Shown here: piece after piece, positions 44,194-52,657 of the stretch
How the letters are laid out: each line of letters opens with the position of its first letter
Numbering within the stretch: position 1 is the first letter of the stretch
Origin: Microtetraspora sp. NBRC 16547
Lineage (GTDB): Bacteria > Actinomycetota > Actinomycetes > Streptosporangiales > Streptosporangiaceae
Reading direction: 5' to 3'
DNA length: 64,000 nt
Assembly: GCF_030268965.1 (NCBI RefSeq)
Contig: NZ_BSSE01000002.1
Span: 186,001 to 250,000 of the forward strand
Made by a program: the position numbers and the translations under genes
The notes under the pieces: model-generated
What the model was told of the DNA's origin: nothing
Seen by the model: the letters and a program-made list of their open reading frames with translations, nothing else
Databases searched by the model: none

Positions 44194-45594
44194 ATGAACA
44201 CTGTCACCGGATCCGCACGGACCGCTGGATCTTCCCCGGTTCTCGCCCGCACCCTCACGGTCGTGGTCATCGGCTCGATCATGGCCGTGCTCGACGTGAC
44301 CATCGTCAACGTCGCCATTCATCCGCTGGCGACGGCGTTCGGCGCGCCCCTCGCGACCATCCAGTGGGTAGCGACCGGCTATACGCTCGCCGTCGCCGCC
44401 GTGATCCCCGTGGCAGCGTGGGCCATGGGTCGCTTCGGCGGCAAGCGCACCTACCTCACCGCCTTGGCTCTTTTCGCGGGCGGCTCCGCGGTGGCGGCGC
44501 TGTCATGGAACATCGAGACTCTGGTGCTGTTCCGGGTGGTGCAGGGGCTCGGCGGCGGCCTGCTGGTGCCGGTCGGCATGGCGATGGTCATCCGTGCCGC
44601 CGACCGGGAGCGCATGGGCCGGGCGATGGCCGTGCTCGGCATCCCGGTCCTGATCGGGCCGGCGAGCGGGCCCGTCCTGGGCGGCTGGCTGATCGACGCC
44701 GCGTCCTGGCGCTGGATCTTCCTGATCAACCTGCCGGTCGCCGTGGTCGCGCTGGTACTCGCGGCACGGCTGCTGCCAAGCGACGTGACGCGGCAGGCGC
44801 GCCGATTGGACGTGCCGGGTCTGCTGATGCTGTCGCCGGGTCTGGCGCTGCTGATCTACGGCCTGTCCACCGGCGGCGAGCGTGGCGACGTCACGACCCC
44901 GGGAGCGCTGCTGCCCGCCGTCGCGGGCTTGCTGTTGATCGCCGGATTCGTCGCGCGCGGCCTGACCGCACGTCATCCGCTTCTGCATCTGCGTCTGTTC
45001 CGCAACCGCACCTTTGCCGTCGGCCTCGCCACGATGACGCTGTTCCCGGCCGGCTACTTCGGCTCCATGCTGCTGACGCCCATGTACTACCAGACGACCC
45101 GGGCACTCACCGCGACCGAGTCGGGACTGCTGGGCATTCCGCTGGCCATCGCCGTGGGAGCCTCGATGCAGATTGCCACGCGGCGGATCGACAAGGCGTC
45201 TCCCAGGGTGACCATCGTCTCCGGCATCGCGATCGCCGCGCTCGGGCTGTCCCTGTTCGGCGCTCAGCTCGGACCGGACACGCCCTACTGGCGGTTGTGC
45301 GCGGCGATGCTGGTGATGGGCGCCGGCGTCGGCATGGTGATGATGCCGGCCAACACGACAGCGACCCGCACACTGGCCCCCGACGACGTTCCTTCCGGCA
45401 GCACCACGCTCAACATCGCCTCCCAGATCGGCACATCGATAGGGATGGCGCTGATGTCGGTGGTCCTGGCGTCGAACGTGGCCGGTGCCACGGACCCGAG
45501 CCAGCGGGCCGCTGCGTTCCAGCACACCTACTGGTGGGCGGTGACGCTGCTGGCCCTGGCGGGCGTACCCGCGCTGCTGCTGCCGCGCCGGTGA
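44194..45594 (+). CDS. MFS multidrug efflux pump (DHA2/EmrB-QacA type)
   Basis: A 466-residue transporter of the drug:H+ antiporter family with the motif LDVTIVNVAIHPLATAFGA in helix 1 and RFGGKRTYL between helices 2 and 3, consistent with 14 helices. It is co-transcribed with the FMN reductase and under the TetR double operator. The inducer and substrate are unknown; aromatic or quinone-type drugs are plausible. Confidence 0.92.
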   Translation: MNTVTGSARTAGSSPVLARTLTVVVIGSIMAVLDVTIVNVAIHPLATAFGAPLATIQWVATGYTLAVAAVIPVAAWAMGRFGGKRTYLTALALFAGGSAVAALSWNIETLVLFRVVQGLGGGLLVPVGMAMVIRAADRERMGRAMAVLGIPVLIGPASGPVLGGWLIDAASWRWIFLINLPVAVVALVLAARLLPSDVTRQARRLDVPGLLMLSPGLALLIYGLSTGGERGDVTTPGALLPAVAGLLLIAGFVARGLTARHPLLHLRLFRNRTFAVGLATMTLFPAGYFGSMLLTPMYYQTTRALTATESGLLGIPLAIAVGASMQIATRRIDKASPRVTIVSGIAIAALGLSLFGAQLGPDTPYWRLCAAMLVMGAGVGMVMMPANTTATRTLAPDDVPSGSTTLNIASQIGTSIGMALMSVVLASNVAGATDPSQRAAAFQHTYWWAVTLLALAGVPALLLPRR

Positions 45595-45680
45595 CGCACA
45601 CGCCGACCTGGAGAGTCGCCGCACGGCGGGCAAGATCGTCCTTCTTCCTTAACCCGATCAAAAGCCCTACCCTGCCGCCC

Positions 45681-46727
45681 CTAACGCTCGTGGATCTCGA
45701 TCTCCTCCGGGATGGGCGGGTCTACGGCGTTGCGACCCGCTTCGCGAACATGAGCAGGCCGGCGGAACGTGGCGCGGTAGTCCCGCGGCCGCTGGCCCGT
45801 GTGCCGGGCGAAGATGGCGCTGAAGGTGCTCGTGTCCGCGTACCCGAGGTCGGCGGCGATGCGCGCGATGGTCCTGTCGGTCGTCTCCAACAGGTGACGA
45901 GCCCGGCGGACCCGAGCGGATTGCAGGTACGCCAGCGGGGTCTCACCGGCCTCCTCACCGAAGCGGCGGAGCATGGTTCGCGTGCTCACGTGAAACGCCT
46001 CGGCGAGGACGGACAGGTCGTAGCGAGCCCCGAGATTCTGGTCGAGCCACCGCTTCACAGCGAATGAGAACTCACGGCCGACGGCGGGCATCAGCCCCAG
46101 GTCGACGTAGGGAGCCTGGGTGGAGCGTGCGTCGTCGACGAGCGCGATGCGTGCGGTGCTGCGGGCGACGCGGGGGCCGTCGTGCTCACGGATCAACTGG
46201 AGCGCGAAGTCGTACATGGCACTGAAGGCGGCGGTCGTCGTCACACCGCGATCGGTGACCACGAGGTGCTCGGGGCGCACCTTCACGTTGGCGTATCGAC
46301 GGGCGAGCTGGTCCGCGAACAGCCAGGACGTCGTCGCCTCGCGCCCGTCGAGCAGGCCGGCCTCGGCGACGAGGAAAGCGCCGACACAGATCGACACGAC
46401 GGCGATGCCGGAGGCGGCCTGCGAACGAATCGACGCCACTTCGGGCCTCAGGTTCGCGAGCGTCGCGTCGAGATCGAGCCTGGGCGAAAGCTCGAAACCC
46501 GGCACGATCAGGACGTCGACGGGGCGCACGGCCGAGGCCTCGATGGCCCGGCCGCCGGACGCGACCACCCGCCGCCGGGGCGAGACGACGGACACCTCGT
46601 GCGGCGGTCGATCCGACCCTTGCGCCGCCGCGATGTGATCGGCCATGGCCAGCAGGTCGGGGATCCCGAACACCTCTGAGGCGAAGCAGCCGGGATACGC
46701 GAGCACGCCCAGGCGCAGCGGTTTCAT
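45681..46727 (-). CDS. GlxA-family AraC-type regulator
   Basis: A 348-residue regulator. The N-terminal DJ-1/PfpI-like domain (VVSICVGAFLVAEAGLLDGR carries the nucleophile-elbow cysteine) precedes two C-terminal helix-turn-helix motifs (YDLSVLAEAFHVSTRTMLRR and RIAADLGYADTSTFSAIFAR). The ATG at 46727 has GGAGGA upstream; the long frame upstream is a shadow of the next gene. It is divergent from a dienelactone hydrolase gene across twin palindromes and probably controls it. Confidence 0.92.
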   Translation of the reverse strand: MKPLRLGVLAYPGCFASEVFGIPDLLAMADHIAAAQGSDRPPHEVSVVSPRRRVVASGGRAIEASAVRPVDVLIVPGFELSPRLDLDATLANLRPEVASIRSQAASGIAVVSICVGAFLVAEAGLLDGREATTSWLFADQLARRYANVKVRPEHLVVTDRGVTTTAAFSAMYDFALQLIREHDGPRVARSTARIALVDDARSTQAPYVDLGLMPAVGREFSFAVKRWLDQNLGARYDLSVLAEAFHVSTRTMLRRFGEEAGETPLAYLQSARVRRARHLLETTDRTIARIAADLGYADTSTFSAIFARHTGQRPRDYRATFRRPAHVREAGRNAVDPPIPEEIEIHER

Positions 46728-46752
46728 GGTTCCTCCGGCTCCCCATGGGGGT

Positions 46753-46785
46753 GGCGATATCGCCGCTCTATATGGCGATATCGCC
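46753..46785. promoter_or_regulatory. Twin GGCGATATCGCC palindromes
   Basis: Two identical, perfect 12-base palindromes occupy 46753-46764 and 46774-46785, with centres exactly 21 bases apart, two turns of helix. They extend outward as GT...AC so the pair is itself a larger inverted repeat. They lie in the 96-base gap between divergent glxA-type and hydrolase genes. Confidence 0.82.
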
Positions 46786-46823
46786 ACTTCTCGTGGGGGC
46801 AGTGTCTCAGCACACTCTCGATC

Positions 46824-47642
46824 ATGACAACGATGCGAACGCGGCGTGACGACCCCTTGGATGACTTCTCCCGGAGAGCCGTCAGCGTCGATGACGTCAG
46901 CAAGACCGTGTACGTCGCCGGGGCAGGACCCGGCGTCATCCTGATGCCCGAGATGCCGGGCATCAGCCCCGACGTCGCGCGGTTGGCGCGCTGGGTACGC
47001 GATGCCGGCTTCTCCGTGTACCTGCCCTCTCTCTTCGGCGTCGACGGCGCCTACCCGACCACCGAGGCAGGCGAGGCCGTCGTCCGGCGCGCATGCGTCA
47101 GCGCCGAGTTCCGTGCGTTCGCCGGCGGTGGCACCAGCCCTGTCGCGGCGTGGCTGCGCGGCCTCGCGCGTATCGCGCACACGGAGTGCGGTGGGCCGGG
47201 CGTCGGCGCGGTCGGACTGTGCTTCACCGGCAACTTCGCGCTGACCATGGCACTCGAACCGGCCGTCATCGCCCCGGTCGTCAATCATCCCTCGCTGCCG
47301 CTCGACGACCCCGGGGGTCTGGAGATCGGAGACGAAGACGCGGTCGCCCTGGCCGAACGTGTCGAACGAGACGGGTTGAAGGTACTCGCCTATCGCTTCG
47401 ACAACGACAGGTGGTGCACGGGCCAGCGGTTCGCGGCCTACCGAAAGCTACTCGGAGAAGCGTTCGACGGCCGCGTGCTTCCCGCCGACGTGGCGAACAC
47501 GAGCCCTCCACCCTTCTTCCGCGACGCCGTCGGGTGCGCCCACAGCGTCACTACGGCACATCTCGTGGACGAGCAGGGTCACCCGACGGTGCGTGCCCGT
47601 GATGAGATCATCGCCTTCCTCAAGGAGCGGCTCAGAGGGTGA
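46824..47642 (+). CDS. Dienelactone hydrolase family protein
   Basis: A 272-residue alpha/beta hydrolase. The nucleophile is C133 in GAVGLCFTGNFAL and a catalytic histidine is likely in EQGHPTVRARDE. Dienelactone hydrolases open lactones formed in aromatic ring breakdown, but many members act on other esters. ATG at 46824 follows the operator region directly with no clear ribosome site. Paired with the GlxA-type regulator. Confidence 0.88.
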   Translation: MTTMRTRRDDPLDDFSRRAVSVDDVSKTVYVAGAGPGVILMPEMPGISPDVARLARWVRDAGFSVYLPSLFGVDGAYPTTEAGEAVVRRACVSAEFRAFAGGGTSPVAAWLRGLARIAHTECGGPGVGAVGLCFTGNFALTMALEPAVIAPVVNHPSLPLDDPGGLEIGDEDAVALAERVERDGLKVLAYRFDNDRWCTGQRFAAYRKLLGEAFDGRVLPADVANTSPPPFFRDAVGCAHSVTTAHLVDEQGHPTVRARDEIIAFLKERLRG

Positions 47643-47705
47643 CGCGCGAGTCCGCGCCCCTCGACGACCGGCCACCGGTCGTGGGACGGGGTCCATGGGT
47701 AGCGG

Positions 47706-47873
47706 TTGTTGTTCGCGTACGTGCGCATCGAGGTGCGGATCGAGTTGGTCATTCCGACGATCAAGAACCTGTACATCGGTGACCACCCGACGTACTGGAT
47801 GGCGCTGGGCGTCCCGCACGACGCGTACCTGGGCGAGTTCCTGATGCGCACCAAGGCCGTGATCCGCGACTGA
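47706..47873 (+). pseudogene. Possible gene fragment in a decayed gap
   Basis: Fifty-five codons without start context read as a natural-looking protein end (TIKNLYIGDHPTYWMALGVP, FLMRTKAVIRD). An in-frame stop lies just upstream and no ribosome site is visible. I cannot name the family. The gap 47643-48165 otherwise shows only weak coding signal, an AT-rich stretch near 48050-48130 and two TAGTCAGG copies 47 bases apart that may belong to the kinase promoter. Confidence 0.35.
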
Positions 47874-48165
47874 GCCACGGCCCTGATGCGGGACCTCGCC
47901 TCAGGTCATGGGGGCGATGGACGGCCTGGTCGGGGCGCTGTTCCTGGAGGCGACGGCGAAAAACGGTCACAGCGGATGACGCCGGCGGGCCGGTTCCGGC
48001 AAACCGGCCGTCAGCGCGTGGAGATCAGACGCCAGGTCATCGAGAGGTAATGAACTAGTCAGGCTTTGATAATGCTTGACGTTCTTTGGCTGATGTTGGG
48101 ATTAGTCAGGGGTTTTCGTAAGGTTTGTCGCTTTGATGGTGCCGGAGGTCAGAGGGGAGACCGCC

Positions 48166-49257
48166 ATGAGATCGCGAAGGCCGCACCTGCCGTTGCCCAG
48201 CTCCATCCAGGGCCGGTACACCCTCGTCTTCGGAGCGCTGTTCCTGGTGGTTCTCATCACGGCCGGCGCGGCCATCGACTTCGTGGCCCGCGGCAGTACG
48301 CTGGGGCCTGACCCGCAAGGAACGCAGCTGCTCACCGTGGCGTGGATCGCCGGAGGCGTCCTGCTCGTGGCGGCCGCCGCCGCGTGGATCACCTGGTTGG
48401 TGGTCGGCCGGATCCTCCACCCCCTCAAGGCGATCACGAAGCGGATCGACCTGACGACCAATGACCTGAGCCTGCGGCGGCTGCCCCAGGCGGGCGGCGA
48501 CGACGAGATCGCGCGGCTCGCCCGCTCCTCCAACAAGCTGTTCGAGCGGTTGGAGGAGGTCATGACCAACCAGCGCCGGTTCGCCTCCCTGGTCTCCCAC
48601 GAACTCCGGTCACCCGTCACCGCGCTGCGCGCCCAGATCGAGGAGGCGCTCGACTACCCCGACGAGGTCGACCCGTACGAGACGCTGCGCGCCGCGCTGC
48701 GCAGCGCCGAGCGGTTCCAGGTGATCATCGACGAGCTGCTCGCGTACACGAAGGTGAAGAACGCCGGTTCGGCGGCTCCCGAGCCGCTCGACCTGACCGA
48801 GCTGGTACGGGAGGAGATCGCGGTCCGATCCCAGGGCGTGCAGGTGCGACTCCACGCCAGCGGCGACCCGACCGCCTTCGCCACCAGGCTGGCCGCCATC
48901 GGGGCCGTGGGGAACCTGCTGGCCAACGCGCAGCGGCACGCGCACACACGGGTGGACGTCCGGGTGGAACGCGCGGGCGATCAGGCCGTGGTCGTGGTGC
49001 ACGACGACGGCGACGGCATCGCGCCCGAGGACCGCGAGCGGGTCTTCGAACCCTTCGTCCGGCTGGCGGACGGGCGCCGCCGTGACCCCGGCGGCAGCGG
49101 GCTCGGCCTCGCCTTCAGCCGGGAGGCCGCCATGGCCAACCACGGTTCCCTCACCATCGAGGACTCCTCACGAGGGGCGCGCTTCGTGCTGCGCCTTCCC
49201 CTGATGCCCGCTCCCGTCGGCGTTCCGGAGCGTCCCACCCAGCCGCTCTCCTCCTGA
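48166..49257 (+). CDS. Sensor histidine kinase (orphan)
   Basis: A 363-residue HisKA kinase. Two membrane helices (about 19-39 and 56-80) enclose only about 16 outside residues, followed by a HAMP domain, the phospho-acceptor H145 in SLVSHELRSPVTALR, N box NLLANAQRHAH, and ATP lid DDGDGIAPED and GGSGLGLAF. The tiny sensor suggests intramembrane sensing. GAGGGGAGA before ATG 48166 decides the start. No response regulator is adjacent. Confidence 0.92.
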   Translation: MRSRRPHLPLPSSIQGRYTLVFGALFLVVLITAGAAIDFVARGSTLGPDPQGTQLLTVAWIAGGVLLVAAAAAWITWLVVGRILHPLKAITKRIDLTTNDLSLRRLPQAGGDDEIARLARSSNKLFERLEEVMTNQRRFASLVSHELRSPVTALRAQIEEALDYPDEVDPYETLRAALRSAERFQVIIDELLAYTKVKNAGSAAPEPLDLTELVREEIAVRSQGVQVRLHASGDPTAFATRLAAIGAVGNLLANAQRHAHTRVDVRVERAGDQAVVVVHDDGDGIAPEDRERVFEPFVRLADGRRRDPGGSGLGLAFSREAAMANHGSLTIEDSSRGARFVLRLPLMPAPVGVPERPTQPLSS

Positions 49258-49288
49258 CCGGGAAGGCGGCTGGGGGCGCCGAAACGGC

Positions 49289-50290
49289 CTATCCGGCCTG
49301 GACGCGGCCGTGCCGGTCGCGGGCCTTGAGCCGTACGGTGGGCATCTCGGGCGCCGGGAGCGGCCCCTCCTCACAGGAGCCGACCGTGCCGAAGCGGGTG
49401 GCCGGGTGACCGCCTCCGTCGAAACCGGCGTCCCGCATCCAGTCGTCGCGCGCCCGCACGATCTCCTCGTGTGAGCGCCCCACGAAGTTCCACCACATGA
49501 CCAGCGGCTCCTCGAACGGTTCGCCGCCGAGCAGGAACAGCCGCGCGGGCTCGTCGGCCTCCATCACCAGCTCGGAGCGGCCCTCCCCGAGGTACAGCAG
49601 AGCGCCGGGGGAGAGCGGCACGCCCGCGACGCGCGCCGCGCCGGACATGACGAGCACGGCGGTCTCGAACGACGGATCGACCGGCAGCCGGTGCCGGCCG
49701 GGGCCGTGGAACAGCACCTCGGCGCCGAGCAGCGGCGTGTGCACCAGCGCGGGGGAGCGGAGCGACCCGATCTCGCCCACCACGACGGTCACCGTGACGT
49801 CGCCCTCGCGCAGCGCCGGCAGCGCGGCGTGATGCTCGAACCGCGCCGCGCCGTGCCTGGCCTCCTCGGGCAGCGCCACCCAGAGCTGCAGGCCGTGCAT
49901 GACCGCCGGATGCTCCGGCGGCGTCTGCTCGGAGTGCGCGATGCCGTGTCCCGCCGTCATCAGGTTGAGCTGGCCGGGCACGATCGTCTGCGCGTTGCCC
50001 AGGCTGTCGCGGTGCAGGATCTCTCCCTCGGCCAGCCAGGTGACCGTCTGCAGCCCGGTGTGCGGGTGCGGCGGCACCTGCATGCCCGGACGGTCGCGTA
50101 CGTCGTCAGGGCCGAAGTGGTCGACGAAGCACCAGGCCCCCACCATCCGGCGCGGCCGCTGCGGCAGCAGCCGACGCACCGTCGTGTAGCGGCCGAGCGG
50201 GACGTCGTGCCCGGCGAGGAGCACGCTCTCCGGCTCGGTCACCGTCGCCGCCGCGCACTCGTACGCCTCGGGCGTCGGCGAGGCGGTCAC
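49289..50290 (-). CDS. Pirin family protein (long form)
   Basis: A 333-residue bicupin pirin. Likely iron ligands lie in QVPPHPHTGLQTVTW and HGIAHSEQTP of the N-terminal cupin. Some pirins are quercetin dioxygenases or redox-linked regulators. The GTG start overlaps the acetyltransferase stop (GTGA). It is the third gene of an operon of two pirins and a GNAT enzyme opposite a MarR regulator. Confidence 0.88.
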   Translation of the reverse strand: MTASPTPEAYECAAATVTEPESVLLAGHDVPLGRYTTVRRLLPQRPRRMVGAWCFVDHFGPDDVRDRPGMQVPPHPHTGLQTVTWLAEGEILHRDSLGNAQTIVPGQLNLMTAGHGIAHSEQTPPEHPAVMHGLQLWVALPEEARHGAARFEHHAALPALREGDVTVTVVVGEIGSLRSPALVHTPLLGAEVLFHGPGRHRLPVDPSFETAVLVMSGAARVAGVPLSPGALLYLGEGRSELVMEADEPARLFLLGGEPFEEPLVMWWNFVGRSHEEIVRARDDWMRDAGFDGGGHPATRFGTVGSCEEGPLPAPEMPTVRLKARDRHGRVQAG

Positions 50291-50637
50291 GCCGACTCTC
50301 CGTCGCTGTCGTCCGCACCGGCGGGGAGGGAAAAACGGCCGCGCCGGTCGGCCGGCACCAGCTCGAGATAGCCGGGGTGCCGGGCGATGTAGTCGCGGAC
50401 GAACGGGCAGTACGGCAGGACCGACAGCCCAGCGGCCCGGGACGCGTCCAACGCGCCCCGGACGAGCGTCGAGCCGAGGCCGCGACCGCCGTATGCGGGG
50501 TCGATCTCGGTGTGGGTGAACGAGATCTGCGATCCGTGGCGCCGGTACTCGGCGAAGCCGACGACCTTCTCCTCCACGGTGATCTCGAACCGGCCGGCCT
50601 CCGGGTTGTCGACGACCCGTGGTTCGGTGTGTTCCAT
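50287..50637 (-). CDS. Small GNAT-type N-acetyltransferase (YjdJ-like)
   Basis: A 116-residue protein of the short acetyltransferase group. The acetyl-CoA loop is YGGRGLGSTLVRGALDASRA, and LPYCPFVRDYIARHPGY is the typical end. The ATG at 50637 begins the fold; the long frame upstream is wrong. It lies between the two pirin genes. Confidence 0.88.
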   Translation of the reverse strand: MEHTEPRVVDNPEAGRFEITVEEKVVGFAEYRRHGSQISFTHTEIDPAYGGRGLGSTLVRGALDASRAAGLSVLPYCPFVRDYIARHPGYLELVPADRRGRFSLPAGADDSDGESA

Positions 50638-50720
50638 AACGTCTCGGCTCCTTCGATGGGCGCCCGGATCGCCCACGTTATCCCGGGTGTGTACGGAACG
50701 GACTCGCAGCGCGGTGACGG

Positions 50721-51491
50721 TCAGGCGGCGATCGTGGCGTGCATCTCCCACACCAGGATCTCGGCGGGCTCGACCGCGGTCACCCGCTGCCCGCCCGTCG
50801 CGGTGAACCGTACGGCGTCGCCGGGGCCGAGCGTGCCCGCACCCTCGAGGGTGACCGTGCCGCGCGGCACGAACAGGTGCAGGAACGGAGCTTCGGGCAG
50901 TTCGACGCTCTGCTCCGGCCGTAGCCGGGCGGCGTAGAGCGCGGCGTACCGGTTCTTGATCCGGATGGCGGAGACGCCGTCGTGCTTGTCCATCCCGGAC
51001 GCCACGGGCACGAGGCCGCCGGACAGCAGCTCGTTCTCGATTTCGAGTTGCTCGTAGCCGGGGGTGATGCCGGGCTCGTCGGGGACGACCCACATCTGGA
51101 CGAAGTGCACGGGCTCGTCGTGCGCGGCGCCGCCCTGCAGCCGCCAGGAGTCGTTCTTCTCCGAGTGGAGGATGCCGGTGCCCGCGCTCATCCGCTGCGC
51201 CAGGCCGGGGTAGATCACGCCGGAGTGGCCGGTCGAGTCCTGGTGGACCAGGGAGCCCTCCATGACCCAGGTGACGATCTCCATGTCCTGGTGCGGGTGG
51301 GTGTCGAACCCGGTGCCGGGACGGACCCGGTCGTCGTTGTTGACCAGCAGCACGCCGTGGTGGGTGTTGCCGGGGTCGTGGTGACGGCCGAAGGAGAAGG
51401 AGTGGTGGGAATCCAGCCACGTGGTGGCGGTGGTGAACCGCTCGTCCGCGCGGCGGACGTCCACTCGCGGGGTCGGTGTGGTCCTGGTCAT
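50721..51491 (-). CDS. Pirin family protein (YhhW/quercetinase-like)
   Basis: A 256-residue bicupin. Metal ligands are visible in DTHPHQDMEIVTWVMEG and GTGILHSEKND. It is closest in layout to YhhW, which has quercetin 2,3-dioxygenase activity. GGAAGGGG precedes the ATG. It is the first gene of the pirin-GNAT-pirin operon, divergent from marR with three operators between. Confidence 0.9.
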   Translation of the reverse strand: MTRTTPTPRVDVRRADERFTTATTWLDSHHSFSFGRHHDPGNTHHGVLLVNNDDRVRPGTGFDTHPHQDMEIVTWVMEGSLVHQDSTGHSGVIYPGLAQRMSAGTGILHSEKNDSWRLQGGAAHDEPVHFVQMWVVPDEPGITPGYEQLEIENELLSGGLVPVASGMDKHDGVSAIRIKNRYAALYAARLRPEQSVELPEAPFLHLFVPRGTVTLEGAGTLGPGDAVRFTATGGQRVTAVEPAEILVWEMHATIAA

Positions 51492-51544
51492 GGGATTCCC
51501 CTTCCGGAGGTCTCGCCCGAGGTGCCGGAGGTGAGGTCCGGCCC

Positions 51545-51621
51545 TGTAGATGACTTGTCATCTACATCCGCCCTCAACGTATATGACGCATCATCTATTT
51601 CGCAACCGCATGACGTGTCAT
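51545..51621. promoter_or_regulatory. Three ATGAC-N2-GTCAT operators between pirin operon and marR
   Basis: Site 1 is a perfect 10-2-10 palindrome (TGTAGATGAC and its complement, 51545-51566). Site 2 is ATGAC-gc-ATCAT (51583-51594, one mismatch) and site 3 is ATGAC-gt-GTCAT (51610-51621). Centres are 33 and 27 bases apart. Site 3 covers the -35 region for a -10 box TAGGGT (51632-51637) seven bases before the marR ATG. Confidence 0.82.
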
Positions 51622-51644
51622 CCATTCGGGGTAGGGTGGACGGT

Positions 51645-52187
51645 ATGGACGGTCCCTTCCCGCTCGCCCCCTCCGGTCGGGCAGGCTCCGGAGCCGACGC
51701 TCCCTGGTTGGACGCGGGCGAGCAGCGCGCCTGGCGGGCCTACCTGCGCATGCAGGGCCTGGTGGCGGCGAGGCTCAACCGCGAGCTCCAGCTCGAGTCG
51801 GGCCTGTCCCTCGCCGATTACGAGGTGCTGGTCCAGCTCACCGACACCCCAGAGGCGCGGCTGCGCCCGTTCGAGCTGCAAGACGGGTTGCAGTGGGAGC
51901 AGAGCCGCCTGTCGCACCACCTGACCCGGATGCGCCGCCGCGGCCTGGTCGATCGTGAGGAGTGCTCCGAGGACGGGCGAGGCGCGTTCGTGGTGCTCAC
52001 CGAGAAGGGGCGCCAGGCCATCACCGCCGCCGCGCCCGGTCACGTCGGCGTGGTGCGGCGGTTCTTCTTCGACGGGCTGACCCGCGAGGAGGTCGCCATG
52101 CTCGAACGGCTGAGCAGCCGGATCCTCGACCGCCTCGAAAACGCGGACGCCGCCCCCGAAGCCGGCCCCCGCTCCAACCGCGTGTGA
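51645..52187 (+). CDS. MarR-family regulator
   Basis: A 180-residue winged-helix repressor (LSLADYEVLVQLTDTPEARL, WEQSRLSHHLTRMRRRGLV, then the wing DGRGAFVVLTEKGRQ). ATG 51645 follows a leaderless -10 box. The operators upstream indicate that it represses itself and the pirin operon. Its ligand is probably a phenolic compound, judging by family and pirin context; that is inference. Confidence 0.92.
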   Translation: MDGPFPLAPSGRAGSGADAPWLDAGEQRAWRAYLRMQGLVAARLNRELQLESGLSLADYEVLVQLTDTPEARLRPFELQDGLQWEQSRLSHHLTRMRRRGLVDREECSEDGRGAFVVLTEKGRQAITAAAPGHVGVVRRFFFDGLTREEVAMLERLSSRILDRLENADAAPEAGPRSNRV

Positions 52188-52507
52188 TCTGCGTCTCCCG
52201 CCCGCGACGCCATCGCCGCCACCCTCGACTGGTACCGCGCCAGCCCAACCCCGTAACCGGCCAGCGGCCTTTCGCGCTCACAACCAGATGTGCGGGCGGG
52301 GAACGACCGCCGCGAACCGGCGATGAGCAGGGCGAACCGCGGATCGACGGGGGAGTGGACCGGGGGCAGACCCGACGGACGTGTCGGGGATGAACCGGGG
52401 ACAATCCGGAACGAAAAAACCAGTTGCCGCCGTGCCCGGGCCGTGCGCTAACGTACTGCCTCGGCGCCGCTTTTCGGATGCGGCCATCACTTCGGGAGGT
52501 GACGACT

Positions 52508-52561
52508 ATGCGGGTCTTTCTGACGACCGTGCCGTCCACCAACTCTCGGGTGCCCGCCTAG
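52508..52561 (+). CDS. Possible 17-residue leader ORF upstream of rsgA
   Basis: ATG at 52508 has an excellent ribosome site (GGGAGGTGACGACT) and reads MRVFLTTVPSTNSRVPA before a stop, 96 bases before the rsgA start. It does not resemble known leader peptides. The surrounding gap 52188-52657 holds a likely promoter (TAACGT at 52449-52454) and no other gene I can support. Confidence 0.35.
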   Translation: MRVFLTTVPSTNSRVPA

Positions 52562-52657
52562 GCACTGTTTCGCCACCGCCCGCGCGCAGCAGGGCAGGTC
52601 TCCGGAACACGACCTGGATCATCGCAGGGCACCCGCTTTCCGAAGGGTGTCACCCCG

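Noticed and set aside
47893-48052. Short open frames in the gap before the histidine kinase as genes.
   Set aside because: No ribosome sites, no family resemblance and weak codon bias; only the 47706-47873 piece looks protein-like, and only as a fragment.
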